Assembly: GCA_900550025.1 (NCBI GenBank)
Contig: URQP01000087.1
Location: forward strand, 1-11,012
DNA from: an uncultured Porphyromonadaceae bacterium
GTDB lineage: Bacteria > Bacteroidota > Bacteroidia > Bacteroidales > Muribaculaceae
DNA: 11,012 nt
Direction: 5' to 3'
The position numbers were made by a program, and so were the translations under genes. Below, piece after piece: positions 1 through 5,519 of the stretch. Every line of letters begins with the position of its first letter. The stretch's first letter is position 1. The notes under the pieces were generated by a model. That model was not told where the DNA came from. It saw only the letters and a program-made list of their open reading frames with translations, and made no database searches.

Positions 1-42
1 GGAGGTCGCACTTGAAACAGCTATGCTACAAGTGCGACCTCC
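1..42. repeat. Perfect hairpin at window edge
   Basis: Bases 1-14 are the exact reverse complement of 29-42, giving a 14-bp stem with a 14-base loop; the loop holds a further AGC/GCT pairing (19-21 with 25-27). There is no T-run on either side, so it is not a textbook intrinsic terminator. It lies about 110 bases past the end of hisS and could still end that transcript or one entering from the left, or be a dispersed palindrome. A 10-base word, AGGCTCTCTT, follows twice (46-55 and 64-73). I see nothing else between 43 and 152. Confidence 0.7.
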
Positions 43-152
43 ACGAGGCTCTCTTGTCCCCAAAGGCTCTCTTCACGCAGAAGCATATTAAGTAGTATGA
101 ATGAACACAATGCAACTATCCTCTGATTTTTTAGCGGATACCAATAAAAGGA

Positions 153-1517
153 TTATGCTTTCAGCAAGTCGATTATTTGAGCGTTGGTGAGTTCTTGCTG
201 CTCGCCTTTTTGCATGTCCTTCAGCATTATTGTGCCTTTCTCAAGCTCGTTTTCTCCCACTATCGCCACAAATGGGATATGGTTGTCGTTGGCATAGCCC
301 ATCTGTTTTTTCATTTTTGCGGATTCCGGATATACTTCACATGAAATCCCGGCTTTGCGCAGCTCTTTTGCGTATTTCAACGATGCGGCTGATTCTTTTT
401 CTCCGAAGTTCACGAACATCAGTTTGGTTGTGGCTTGTGCCTCGGAAGGGTAGAGGCTTAGTTGGTTGAGTACGTCGAAAATGCGGTCGGCTCCGAACGA
501 GATGCCCACACCCGATACGCCGTCCAATCCAAAAACCCCGGTAAGGTTGTCGTAGCGTCCTCCGCCGGTGATACTGCCTATTTGCACATCGTTGGCCTTC
601 ACTTCGATGATAGTGCCGGTGTAATAATTCAGACCTCTTGCGAGCGACACGTCAAGTTCCAACGCGGCTTCTATTCCGGCAGCTTCAGTACCGTTGATTA
701 CGTATTTAAGCTCTTCGATGCCTTTCATCCCTGTCTCTGACGATGCAAGCAGCTTTGAAAGACTCTCCAATTTTTCTTCGTTGGTTCCGCTTAACGACAG
801 CAACGGTTGCAGCTGGTCAACGGCCTCTTGGCTTATGCCTTTTTCCAACAGCTCGGCATTGACGTTTTCGATGCCTATTTTGTCTATTTTGTCGATAGCG
901 ACTGTTATATCGACAATTTTTTCCGGCTCTCCGATTATTTCGGCAATTCCGCTGAGCACTTTCCGGTTGTTTAATTTTATCGTTATGCTTATTCCGAAAC
1001 GGCGGAACACTTCGTCGATTATTTCAAGCAGGTCGATTTCGTTGAGCAGCGAATCTGTACCGATTACATCGGCATCGCATTGATAGAATTCGCGGTAACG
1101 TCCTTTCTGTGGCCGGTCGGCGCGCCATACCGGTTGTATCTGGAATCGTTTGAAAGGGAATTGCAATTCGTTGCGGTGTTGCACCACATAGCGTGCGAAC
1201 GGCACGGTGAGGTCGTAGCGCAATCCCTTTTCGCACAGTGCGGATGTCAGCCGCGGGCAGTTGCGCTCTGTCAATTGCTCGTCGGTAACTCCTTTCAGGA
1301 AGTCTCCTGAATTGAGAATTTTGAAAAGCAGTTTGTCGCCTTCTTCGCCGTATTTGCCCATAAGGGTGGAAAGGTTTTCCATAGATGGCGTTTCAATCTG
1401 GCGGAATCCGTGCAGTGTGAATACTTCTTTTATTGTGTCGAATATATAGTTGCGTTTCGCCATTTCTTCCGGCGAAAAGTCGCGTGTACCTTTTGGAATT
1501 GACGGTTTCTGTGCCAT
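153..1517 (-). CDS. hisS: Histidyl-tRNA synthetase
   Basis: A class II aminoacyl-tRNA synthetase that charges tRNA-His with histidine in the cytoplasm using ATP. The 454-residue protein is of normal length. It opens with the typical KGTRDFSP segment (residues 9-16). Motif 2 lies around residues 129-148, with the arginine-rich [10 protein letters not shown] core. The histidine-binding signature ARGLNYYTG is at 293-301, with Asn where many homologues have Asp. Motif 3 with GADRI is at 342-346. Residues from about 365 form the C-terminal anticodon-binding domain. The start at [10 protein letters not shown] fits the family, and a good -7 promoter element lies 26 bases upstream, so the gene is probably transcribed alone. 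The assignment is secure. Confidence 0.97.
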   Translation of the reverse strand: MAQKPSIPKGTRDFSPEEMAKRNYIFDTIKEVFTLHGFRQIETPSMENLSTLMGKYGEEGDKLLFKILNSGDFLKGVTDEQLTERNCPRLTSALCEKGLRYDLTVPFARYVVQHRNELQFPFKRFQIQPVWRADRPQKGRYREFYQCDADVIGTDSLLNEIDLLEIIDEVFRRFGISITIKLNNRKVLSGIAEIIGEPEKIVDITVAIDKIDKIGIENVNAELLEKGISQEAVDQLQPLLSLSGTNEEKLESLSKLLASSETGMKGIEELKYVINGTEAAGIEAALELDVSLARGLNYYTGTIIEVKANDVQIGSITGGGRYDNLTGVFGLDGVSGVGISFGADRIFDVLNQLSLYPSEAQATTKLMFVNFGEKESAASLKYAKELRKAGISCEVYPESAKMKKQMGYANDNHIPFVAIVGENELEKGTIMLKDMQKGEQQELTNAQIIDLLKA

Positions 1518-1542
1518 TTGTATGATTATGTTGATGTGAACG

Positions 1543-1574
1543 CAAAGGTACTAAAATATCCGCAATAATCTAAA
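1543..1574 (-). promoter_or_regulatory. Probable hisS promoter
   Basis: On the minus strand TACCTTTG (1550-1543) matches the Bacteroidetes -7 consensus TAnnTTTG exactly. TTTA (1574-1571) lies 20 bases upstream, in the position of the -33 TTTG element. Transcription should begin about 20 bases before the hisS ATG, leaving a short untranslated leader. Confidence 0.65.
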
Positions 1575-1577
1575 GTT

Positions 1578-1610
1578 TTCATTGCTTGAGATGAGATTTC
1601 AGGCAATGAA
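1578..1610 (-). terminator. Weak hairpin after flavoprotein operon
   Basis: TTCATTGC (1578-1585) pairs with GCAATGAA (1603-1610), an 8-bp stem with a small internal mismatch and extra pairing above it. It lies 27 bases beyond the stop of the last gene in the minus-strand operon and just upstream of the hisS promoter, a natural place for a terminator. No real U-tract follows on the minus strand, so termination here is inference. Confidence 0.3.
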
Positions 1611-1636
1611 GAAATACTTTGTTGAATTTGAATTAC

Positions 1637-2269
1637 TCATTCATATTTGTCTTGAATGAAGTGGGTACGCATCCTTGCTTCATATTCCGGTTTTTCTATG
1701 CCGTTTTGCTTGCCGATTTCAATGCACTTCAACAGCCATGCCATATTTTGCCCTAATACGCGCATGGTTTGTAGCCCTTCTTTGTCTTTTCGTACATCGT
1801 CAGGTGTAAATCCATGCACGGAATTCCAGTAGTGGGAAGATACAATAGGCATGTTGCAGATGGTAAAATATTGGTTCAGTTGTTTGAAAGTGGCAGAAGC
1901 TCCTCCACGGCGGCATGAGACTACCGCGGCTCCGACCTTTCCTGCCATACGTGTTTCAGTAGCATAGAAGAGGCGGTTCAAAAAAGATACGAGTTGACCC
2001 GTCGGACCGCTGTAATAAACCGGCGAGCCGATGACAATACCGTCAAACTCATTCAACCGTCCTTGTATTTCTTTCACCAAATCATCGCGGAAGCAGTGTC
2101 CTGTATTCATGCAACTGCCACAAGCAATACATCCAGCTATCGGCTTTTTGCCCAAATAGAGCATTTCTGTTTCGATGCCATTCGCGTGCAAGGTCGTTTC
2201 TACCTCGCGTAAGGCTGTATAGGTGCATCCTTCTTTGTTCGGACTTCCGTTTATTAATAATACTTTCAT
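1637..2269 (-). CDS. Flavodoxin-fold NAD(P)H-dependent reductase with Fe-S cysteine motif
   Basis: A 210-residue protein of the NADPH-dependent FMN reductase/iron-sulfur flavoprotein group. The flavodoxin fold opens with MKVLLINGSPNKEG, whose GSPNKEG (8-14) is the FMN-phosphate loop. The GSPVYY segment (81-86) is the second flavin loop. Cysteines 47, 50, 53 and 59 form CX2CX2CX5C, the compact pattern that holds a 4Fe-4S cluster in archaeal iron-sulfur flavoproteins. It would thus be a soluble electron-transfer or quinone/nitro-type reductase; the substrate cannot be read from sequence. It is the last gene of the operon, beginning 3 bases after the stop of the related flavoprotein gene (2273-2812), so translational coupling is likely. 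Family assignment is firm, function inferred. Confidence 0.88.
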   Translation of the reverse strand: MKVLLINGSPNKEGCTYTALREVETTLHANGIETEMLYLGKKPIAGCIACGSCMNTGHCFRDDLVKEIQGRLNEFDGIVIGSPVYYSGPTGQLVSFLNRLFYATETRMAGKVGAAVVSCRRGGASATFKQLNQYFTICNMPIVSSHYWNSVHGFTPDDVRKDKEGLQTMRVLGQNMAWLLKCIEIGKQNGIEKPEYEARMRTHFIQDKYE

Positions 2270-2272
2270 TGC

Positions 2273-2812
2273 TTAAAATTTATGAGCCAATTCCGCAGCT
2301 TGCTTGCAACCGTCTGTCTTATCAATTTCGCCTGCTTCCAGCACACCGGGTACAAGCACTTCGCCCGCCTTATCCCATTTCAACAAGGCCGCCGAACGCT
2401 CGATCGGGATACGCACTCCGTCCATTACTGTGGGGTCATGTTCCTCGCAGCAGGTTATCAAGCCCCATTTCTTGCCGGACACGTCTTTCCCGGCTATGCA
2501 GAACGAATAAATGCGGTCTATCACTCCTTTTATCTGCGCAGGGATTGAATACCAGTATACCGGCATTGTGAATACTACGGCATCGGACTCAAGGATTGAC
2601 GGCGCAATGATGTTGAAGTCATCGTCAAAAGAACATGCCTTGCCCGTCTTGAAACATGTCTGACAGGCATGGCAACCGCCTATTTTCATAAATGCGGCAT
2701 CAAACCGTTGTACCATATGACCAAGCTTCTCCGCCTCTTTCAAAAACGCCTCCGTCATGGCAAAGCTATTGCCGTTCTTGCGGGGACTGCCAGTGATTAC
2801 TGTAATCTTCAT
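2273..2812 (-). CDS. Flavodoxin-fold NAD(P)H-dependent oxidoreductase with Fe-S cysteine motif
   Basis: A 179-residue relative of the next gene in the operon. It has the FMN loop GSPRKNG at residues 8-14 and the second flavin loop MPVYWYSIPAQIKG at 83-96. Cysteines 47, 50, 53 and 60 form CX2CX2CX6C, again the compact iron-sulfur flavoprotein pattern. The rest of the protein differs enough from its neighbour that the pair is an old duplication or two separately recruited paralogues. The substrate is unknown; a role in redox or electrophile detoxification is inferred from the HxlR regulator next door. The start is fixed by AGGAGA, which lies 8 bases before ATG and overlaps the upstream stop codon. 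Confidence 0.88.
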   Translation of the reverse strand: MKITVITGSPRKNGNSFAMTEAFLKEAEKLGHMVQRFDAAFMKIGGCHACQTCFKTGKACSFDDDFNIIAPSILESDAVVFTMPVYWYSIPAQIKGVIDRIYSFCIAGKDVSGKKWGLITCCEEHDPTVMDGVRIPIERSAALLKWDKAGEVLVPGVLEAGEIDKTDGCKQAAELAHKF

Positions 2813-2820
2813 TTTGCTGT

Positions 2821-2826
2821 TCTCCT
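2821..2826 (-). promoter_or_regulatory. Ribosome binding site overlapping a stop codon
   Basis: Minus-strand AGGAGA begins inside the TAG stop of the NTF2-like gene and sits 8 bases before the ATG of the 179-residue flavoprotein. Strong Shine-Dalgarno sites are rare in this window, and the overlap suggests coupled translation of the two genes. Confidence 0.7.
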
Positions 2827-3208
2827 ATTTTTGAATGGTGTCTGAATTTTGATTATAGGCCTTGGCTACGCATTTCCATTCTCCGTTCATTTTCATCATC
2901 AGCAGATAGTCGGTGAAGTCGATGCGTCCTCCCCATTTTTCTTCCAGAATACGGACAACAGCGAGCGTTTCTTCAACATCAATCACGTCGATACGTGCTT
3001 TGAAATTGTTGCCAGCCCCTACAGTGTCTACATTTTTGTAAAATTGCTCGATGCTTCCATGTTCCAACTGTCCATCCAGATAGCCGAACAGTACAGCTTC
3101 GTCTATGAACAATTCTTTCGCATAACTGCTGTTGCCTTCAGCTACGCTTTTCACAAACTTCATGGCTGCTTCTTCAACTGCCTTGTATTCGTCTATGCTT
3201 GCTCTCAT
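2825..3208 (-). CDS. NTF2-like (SnoaL/lumazine-binding-like fold) protein
   Basis: A 127-residue protein resembling the small NTF2-like family often labelled putative lumazine-binding. Its order is: N-terminal helices (about 5-35), a region with FGYLDGQLEHGSIEQFY (41-57), then the beta-sheet half ending in FTDYLLMMKMNGEWKCVAKAYN (98-119), which is typical of the family's last strands. There is no signal peptide or membrane segment. The family includes enzymes and pure binding proteins, so no reaction can be assigned; the lumazine label is not evidence of flavin binding. It is the first gene of the three-gene operon, about 25 bases downstream of a predicted transcription start, and is therefore under the same probable HxlR control as the two flavoproteins. 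Confidence 0.75.
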   Translation of the reverse strand: MRASIDEYKAVEEAAMKFVKSVAEGNSSYAKELFIDEAVLFGYLDGQLEHGSIEQFYKNVDTVGAGNNFKARIDVIDVEETLAVVRILEEKWGGRIDFTDYLLMMKMNGEWKCVAKAYNQNSDTIQK

Positions 3209-3239
3209 AATATGTATGTTTTAATGAATTAATGTGATA

Positions 3240-3271
3240 CAAAAATATTGTATATTGCATATTCGGACAAG
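3240..3271 (-). promoter_or_regulatory. Promoter of the flavoprotein operon
   Basis: Minus-strand TATTTTTG (3247-3240) matches the -7 consensus TAnnTTTG. CTTG (3271-3268) lies exactly 20 bases upstream as the -33 element. The -33 element falls inside the inverted repeat TTCGG-N7-CCGAA (3262-3278), so a repressor bound there would block RNA polymerase. Confidence 0.6.
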
Positions 3272-3310
3272 TACCGAAAAATTATTCATATACTGAAAAA
3301 TTATTCGGTA
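3262..3310. promoter_or_regulatory. Probable HxlR operator cluster
   Basis: Between the divergent genes lie repeated half-sites of the form TACCGAA/TTCGGTA. TTCGG (3262-3266) and CCGAA (3274-3278) form one inverted repeat. TACTGAA (3291-3297) and TTCGGTA (3304-3310) form a second with a single mismatch. A 16-base direct repeat, TACYGAAAAATTATTC, occurs at 3272-3287 and 3291-3306, 19 bases apart, close to two helical turns. One site covers the -33 element of the operon promoter; the other lies just upstream of the regulator's promoter. That the HxlR protein binds here is inference from position and symmetry. Confidence 0.6.
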
Positions 3311-3335
3311 TCTCCTAGCTTCAATCGAATGTGTA

Positions 3336-3343
3336 TATTTTTG
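3336..3343 (+). promoter_or_regulatory. Probable promoter of the HxlR gene (-7 element)
   Basis: TATTTTTG matches the -7 consensus TAnnTTTG, 26 bases before the ATG. No clear TTTG is seen in the -33 position (about 3311-3317), which would suit a weak promoter; that position directly follows the second inverted repeat of the operator cluster. Confidence 0.5.
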
Positions 3344-3369
3344 CAGGAAAATAAAACCTGATTGCAGTT

Positions 3370-3717
3370 ATGTACGAAAGAAAAATACCGGTTGATTTGG
3401 ATTGCCCGCTTAGGCTTACTATGAGTCTTATTGGAGCCAAATGGAAATCCTGCATATTGGACGAGTTGCGGTATAGGGCGTTACGTCCGAGTGAACTCCA
3501 TAAGATTTTTCCGGAAGCTACGCCGCGTGTGCTCGACCTCCAATTGAAAGAGCTTGTAAATGATGGATTGGTGACAAAAACCATCTATTCCGAGCTGCCT
3601 CCGCGCTCGGAATATGCCATTACGTCATTAGGAATGACCTTGATACCTATTATAGACGCAATGATTGAATGGGGTGATAAAAACGTCGCGCTGTTTGAAA
3701 GAAAATACGGCAAATAG
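3370..3717 (+). CDS. HxlR-family winged-helix transcriptional regulator
   Basis: A 115-residue protein, normal for the family. The N-terminal segment contains DCPLRLTMSLIGAKWK (11-26), the HxlR hallmark. A winged helix-turn-helix follows, with the recognition region around ELHKIFPEATPRVLDLQLKEL (42-62) and the wing with SELPPRSEYAIT (74-85). The C-terminal helix (about 86-110) is the dimer helix. Cys12 sits where redox-sensing members such as YodB and HypR carry their reactive cysteine; Cys28 is a second. These members respond to quinones, aldehydes or hypochlorite, so a similar role is plausible here. It is divergent from the flavoprotein operon, with the repeated half-sites between them. 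Effector and sign of control are not visible. Confidence 0.92.
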   Translation: MYERKIPVDLDCPLRLTMSLIGAKWKSCILDELRYRALRPSELHKIFPEATPRVLDLQLKELVNDGLVTKTIYSELPPRSEYAITSLGMTLIPIIDAMIEWGDKNVALFERKYGK

Positions 3718-3728
3718 ATGCTTTTCTA

Positions 3729-4403
3729 TCATTCCCGGCGGCTGGTATAGATAAGAATGTAATATATTAATGTGGCAAGGCTCGATACGGCAGCCACTAC
3801 GTATGTGTATGCCGCGGATTTCAGTGCGTCTTTCGCCTGTTCCTGAGTCTGTCCTGAGGTTATGCCGGTTCGCTGAAGCCATAGTGTGGCACGGCGGCTC
3901 GCGTCGATTTCCACAGGAAGCGTTACAAGCGTGAACAACGTGGTTACGGCATAGAGAATGATGCCTAACAGCAGCAGTTGCGGGAATACGCTTATTGTCA
4001 GTATGCCTCCCAACAACAGCCATGGTAACAGTTTTGACGAGAAATTCACGGCCGGGACAAGGTTCGAGCGCAAGCGGAGCATGCTGTATCCTGTGGCGTG
4101 TTGCAGGGCGTGGCCGCATTCGTGGGCAGCTACGGCGGCCGAGGCTACGCTGTTGCCGTAATATACTTCGCGGCTAAGGTTCACGGTCTGTGTCATAGGG
4201 TTGTAATGGTCTGTCAGATGTCCATCGGTTTGTGTCACTTGCACATTATATATGCCGTGTTCCCGCAACATCCTTTCCGCCACTTGTGCCCCTGTCAGGT
4301 TTCCGTTGACAGGAATCTGTGAATACCGTTTGAATTTGCTCTCCAATGATGCCTGTACGGCATAGCTTGCTATCGCAATCGCGATGAAAATAATGAAAAT
4401 CAT
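3729..4403 (-). CDS. Membrane zinc metallopeptidase, YugP family
   Basis: A 224-residue protein of the zinc-dependent peptidase family that includes Bacillus YugP. An N-terminal hydrophobic segment (1-17) is followed by a domain with the zinc-binding AAHECGHALQH (92-102), an HExxH form with His94, Glu95 and His98. VEIDASRRA (164-172) offers acidic residues for the third metal ligand. Further hydrophobic segments at about 126-162 and 199-219 make it an integral membrane protein. Length is close to the family's usual 225-230. Physiological substrates are unknown. It ends 11 bases from the stop of the convergent HxlR gene, with no terminator between. Confidence 0.9.
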   Translation of the reverse strand: MIFIIFIAIAIASYAVQASLESKFKRYSQIPVNGNLTGAQVAERMLREHGIYNVQVTQTDGHLTDHYNPMTQTVNLSREVYYGNSVASAAVAAHECGHALQHATGYSMLRLRSNLVPAVNFSSKLLPWLLLGGILTISVFPQLLLLGIILYAVTTLFTLVTLPVEIDASRRATLWLQRTGITSGQTQEQAKDALKSAAYTYVVAAVSSLATLIYYILIYTSRRE

Positions 4404-4455
4404 ATATTTATCTATTTCAGTTTTAGCCTTGAAATTACAAAATCCATACCAAAAG

Positions 4456-4489
4456 CAAATAAAATCTGGGAAATTGTTGTTTTTTCAAA
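4456..4489 (-). promoter_or_regulatory. Possible promoter of the YugP-family gene
   Basis: Minus-strand TTTATTTG (4463-4456) differs from the -7 consensus at one base. TTTG (4489-4486) lies 22 bases upstream, one base beyond the usual spacing. If real, it overlaps the opposite-facing promoter of the aromatic amino acid operon, so the two would compete for polymerase. Confidence 0.3.
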
Positions 4490-4506
4490 TCTATTATATA
4501 ATTTTG
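4476..4506 (+). promoter_or_regulatory. Promoter of the Phe/Tyr operon
   Basis: TAATTTTG (4499-4506) matches the -7 consensus TAnnTTTG. GTTG (4476-4479) lies 19 bases upstream as the -33 element. Transcription should start near 4511-4513, about 15 bases before the leader peptide ATG, giving a leader RNA of roughly 155 nt up to the terminator. Confidence 0.65.
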
Positions 4507-4526
4507 CAATCAGATTATTGAGAATT

Positions 4527-4604
4527 ATGACGAAGTCGTTTGCATATTATTTTTTCTTTTACTTTTATTTTGCAAAGAATAAGAGCGGGATGATATGTGG
4601 ATGA
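4527..4604 (+). CDS. Phe/Tyr-rich attenuator leader peptide
   Basis: A 25-codon reading frame, too short for usual gene calling, starts at ATG 4527 and stops with TGA at 4602-4604. Residues 5-15 read FAYYFFFYFYF: six Phe (five TTT, one TTC) and four Tyr (three TAT, one TAC) in eleven positions. This is the design of the E. coli pheL leader, but with Tyr included, matching an operon that makes both amino acids. The codons after the aromatic run (4581-4592) overlap the antiterminator arm. The peptide itself probably has no function; its translation speed is the sensor. A promoter lies just upstream and pheA begins 75 bases downstream. No strong Shine-Dalgarno is visible. Confidence 0.9.
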   Translation: MTKSFAYYFFFYFYFAKNKSGMICG

Positions 4605-4650
4605 CAGAATCGAAGAAATAGATTTTATGAATGAACATTGAATCCCGCTC
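4583..4650 (+). promoter_or_regulatory. Antiterminator pairing of the Phe/Tyr attenuator
   Basis: GAGCGGGAT (4583-4591), inside the leader reading frame, is exactly complementary to ATCCCGCTC (4642-4650), the left arm of the terminator. The two structures exclude each other. A ribosome stalled on the Phe/Tyr codons (ending 4571) leaves 4583-4591 largely free, so the antiterminator forms and transcription continues. A ribosome reaching the stop codon at 4602 covers it, so the terminator forms. The pairing is seen directly; the mechanism is inferred by analogy with enterobacterial attenuators. I see no separate upstream arm that would form a protector hairpin. Confidence 0.8.
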
Positions 4651-4670
4651 CAAAGCGGGATTTTTTATTT
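4641..4670 (+). terminator. Intrinsic terminator of the attenuator
   Basis: AATCCCGCT (4641-4649) pairs perfectly with AGCGGGATT (4654-4662) around a CCAA loop, followed by the T-rich stretch to 4670. It lies between the leader peptide and pheA with no gene ending before it, so its job is conditional termination before the operon. Confidence 0.92.
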
Positions 4671-4679
4671 TATGTATGT

Positions 4680-5516
4680 ATGAAGAAAAAAGTACTTATA
4701 CAGGGTGTGGAGGGTTGCTACCACGACGCGGCGGCAAGAGCGTATTTTGCCGGTGAGGACATAGATGTAGTGCCTTGTGACACATTCGGAGATATGTTCG
4801 ATATGCTGCGGGCAGACGCTTCCTTGTTGGGAATAATGGCAATAGAGAACACTATTGCGGGCAGCCTGTTGCAAAATCACGAACTGTTGCGCCTGAGCGG
4901 TCATAAGATTGTCGGCGAGCATAAGATGCGCATCTCTCACGTGCTTGCCGCCTTGCCGGGACAAAGTATGGACGGCCTGACAGAGGTGAATTCCCATCCG
5001 ATGGCGTTGATGCAATGCGGACAGTTTTTGTCGGCGCATAGAAATTTGAAAGTGGTCGAAAAGGAAGATACCGCCGGCAGTGCGAAAATGATTGCTGAAA
5101 ACAGGTTGTATGGACATGCCGCCATTTGTGGCAAGTATGCTGCCGGACTGTACGGATTGGATGTGCTTGCCGAGGGGATAGAAACCAACAAGCGCAATTT
5201 CACGCGGTTTCTGATTCTTGCCTACCCTCTGTCGGAAAGGGAACTCACATCCGGGAAGAAAATCGACAAGGCTTCGCTTGTGTTTACTCTGCCGCATACT
5301 CAGGGCAGCTTGGCCAAGATACTTACCATATTCTCGTTCTATGACATAAATTTGTCGAAAATACAGTCAATCCCGATTATAGGGCGGGAATGGGAATACA
5401 GGTTTTTCATCAACCTTACGTTCGACGATTATGTGCGCTACCGCCAGTCGATTGAGGCCGTAAAACCTTTGATAAGCGATTTCAAGATATTGGGTGAATA
5501 TTCAAAATGCGATTAA
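4680..5516 (+). CDS. pheA: Prephenate dehydratase with ACT domain
   Basis: It converts prephenate to phenylpyruvate, the committed step to phenylalanine. The 278 residues hold a catalytic domain (about 4-180) and a C-terminal ACT domain (about 197-275). Family motifs seen are AIENTIAGSL (54-63), NSHPMALMQC (104-113), DTAGSAKM (130-137) and the NFTRF signature (173-177), whose Thr is catalytic in this family. The ACT domain has GSLA (209-212) in the GALV position, but QSIP (229-232) where the Phe-binding ESRP motif is usual. There is no fused chorismate mutase. I chose ATG 4680 because the in-frame TTG at 4638 would place coding sequence across the terminator. No Shine-Dalgarno is visible; the start lies in an A/T-rich stretch. 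Confidence 0.93.
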   Translation: MKKKVLIQGVEGCYHDAAARAYFAGEDIDVVPCDTFGDMFDMLRADASLLGIMAIENTIAGSLLQNHELLRLSGHKIVGEHKMRISHVLAALPGQSMDGLTEVNSHPMALMQCGQFLSAHRNLKVVEKEDTAGSAKMIAENRLYGHAAICGKYAAGLYGLDVLAEGIETNKRNFTRFLILAYPLSERELTSGKKIDKASLVFTLPHTQGSLAKILTIFSFYDINLSKIQSIPIIGREWEYRFFINLTFDDYVRYRQSIEAVKPLISDFKILGEYSKCD

Positions 5517-5519
5517 GAT

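Noticed and set aside
3628..4119. 163-codon minus-strand frame overlapping the HxlR gene and the zinc peptidase gene
   Set aside because: It lies out of frame with two genes that have clear family motifs and overlaps both; a shadow frame.
4507..4679. T-box or known riboswitch as the control element of the pheA operon
   Set aside because: I find no T-box consensus or specifier loop; the Phe/Tyr-rich reading frame plus terminator explains the leader fully.
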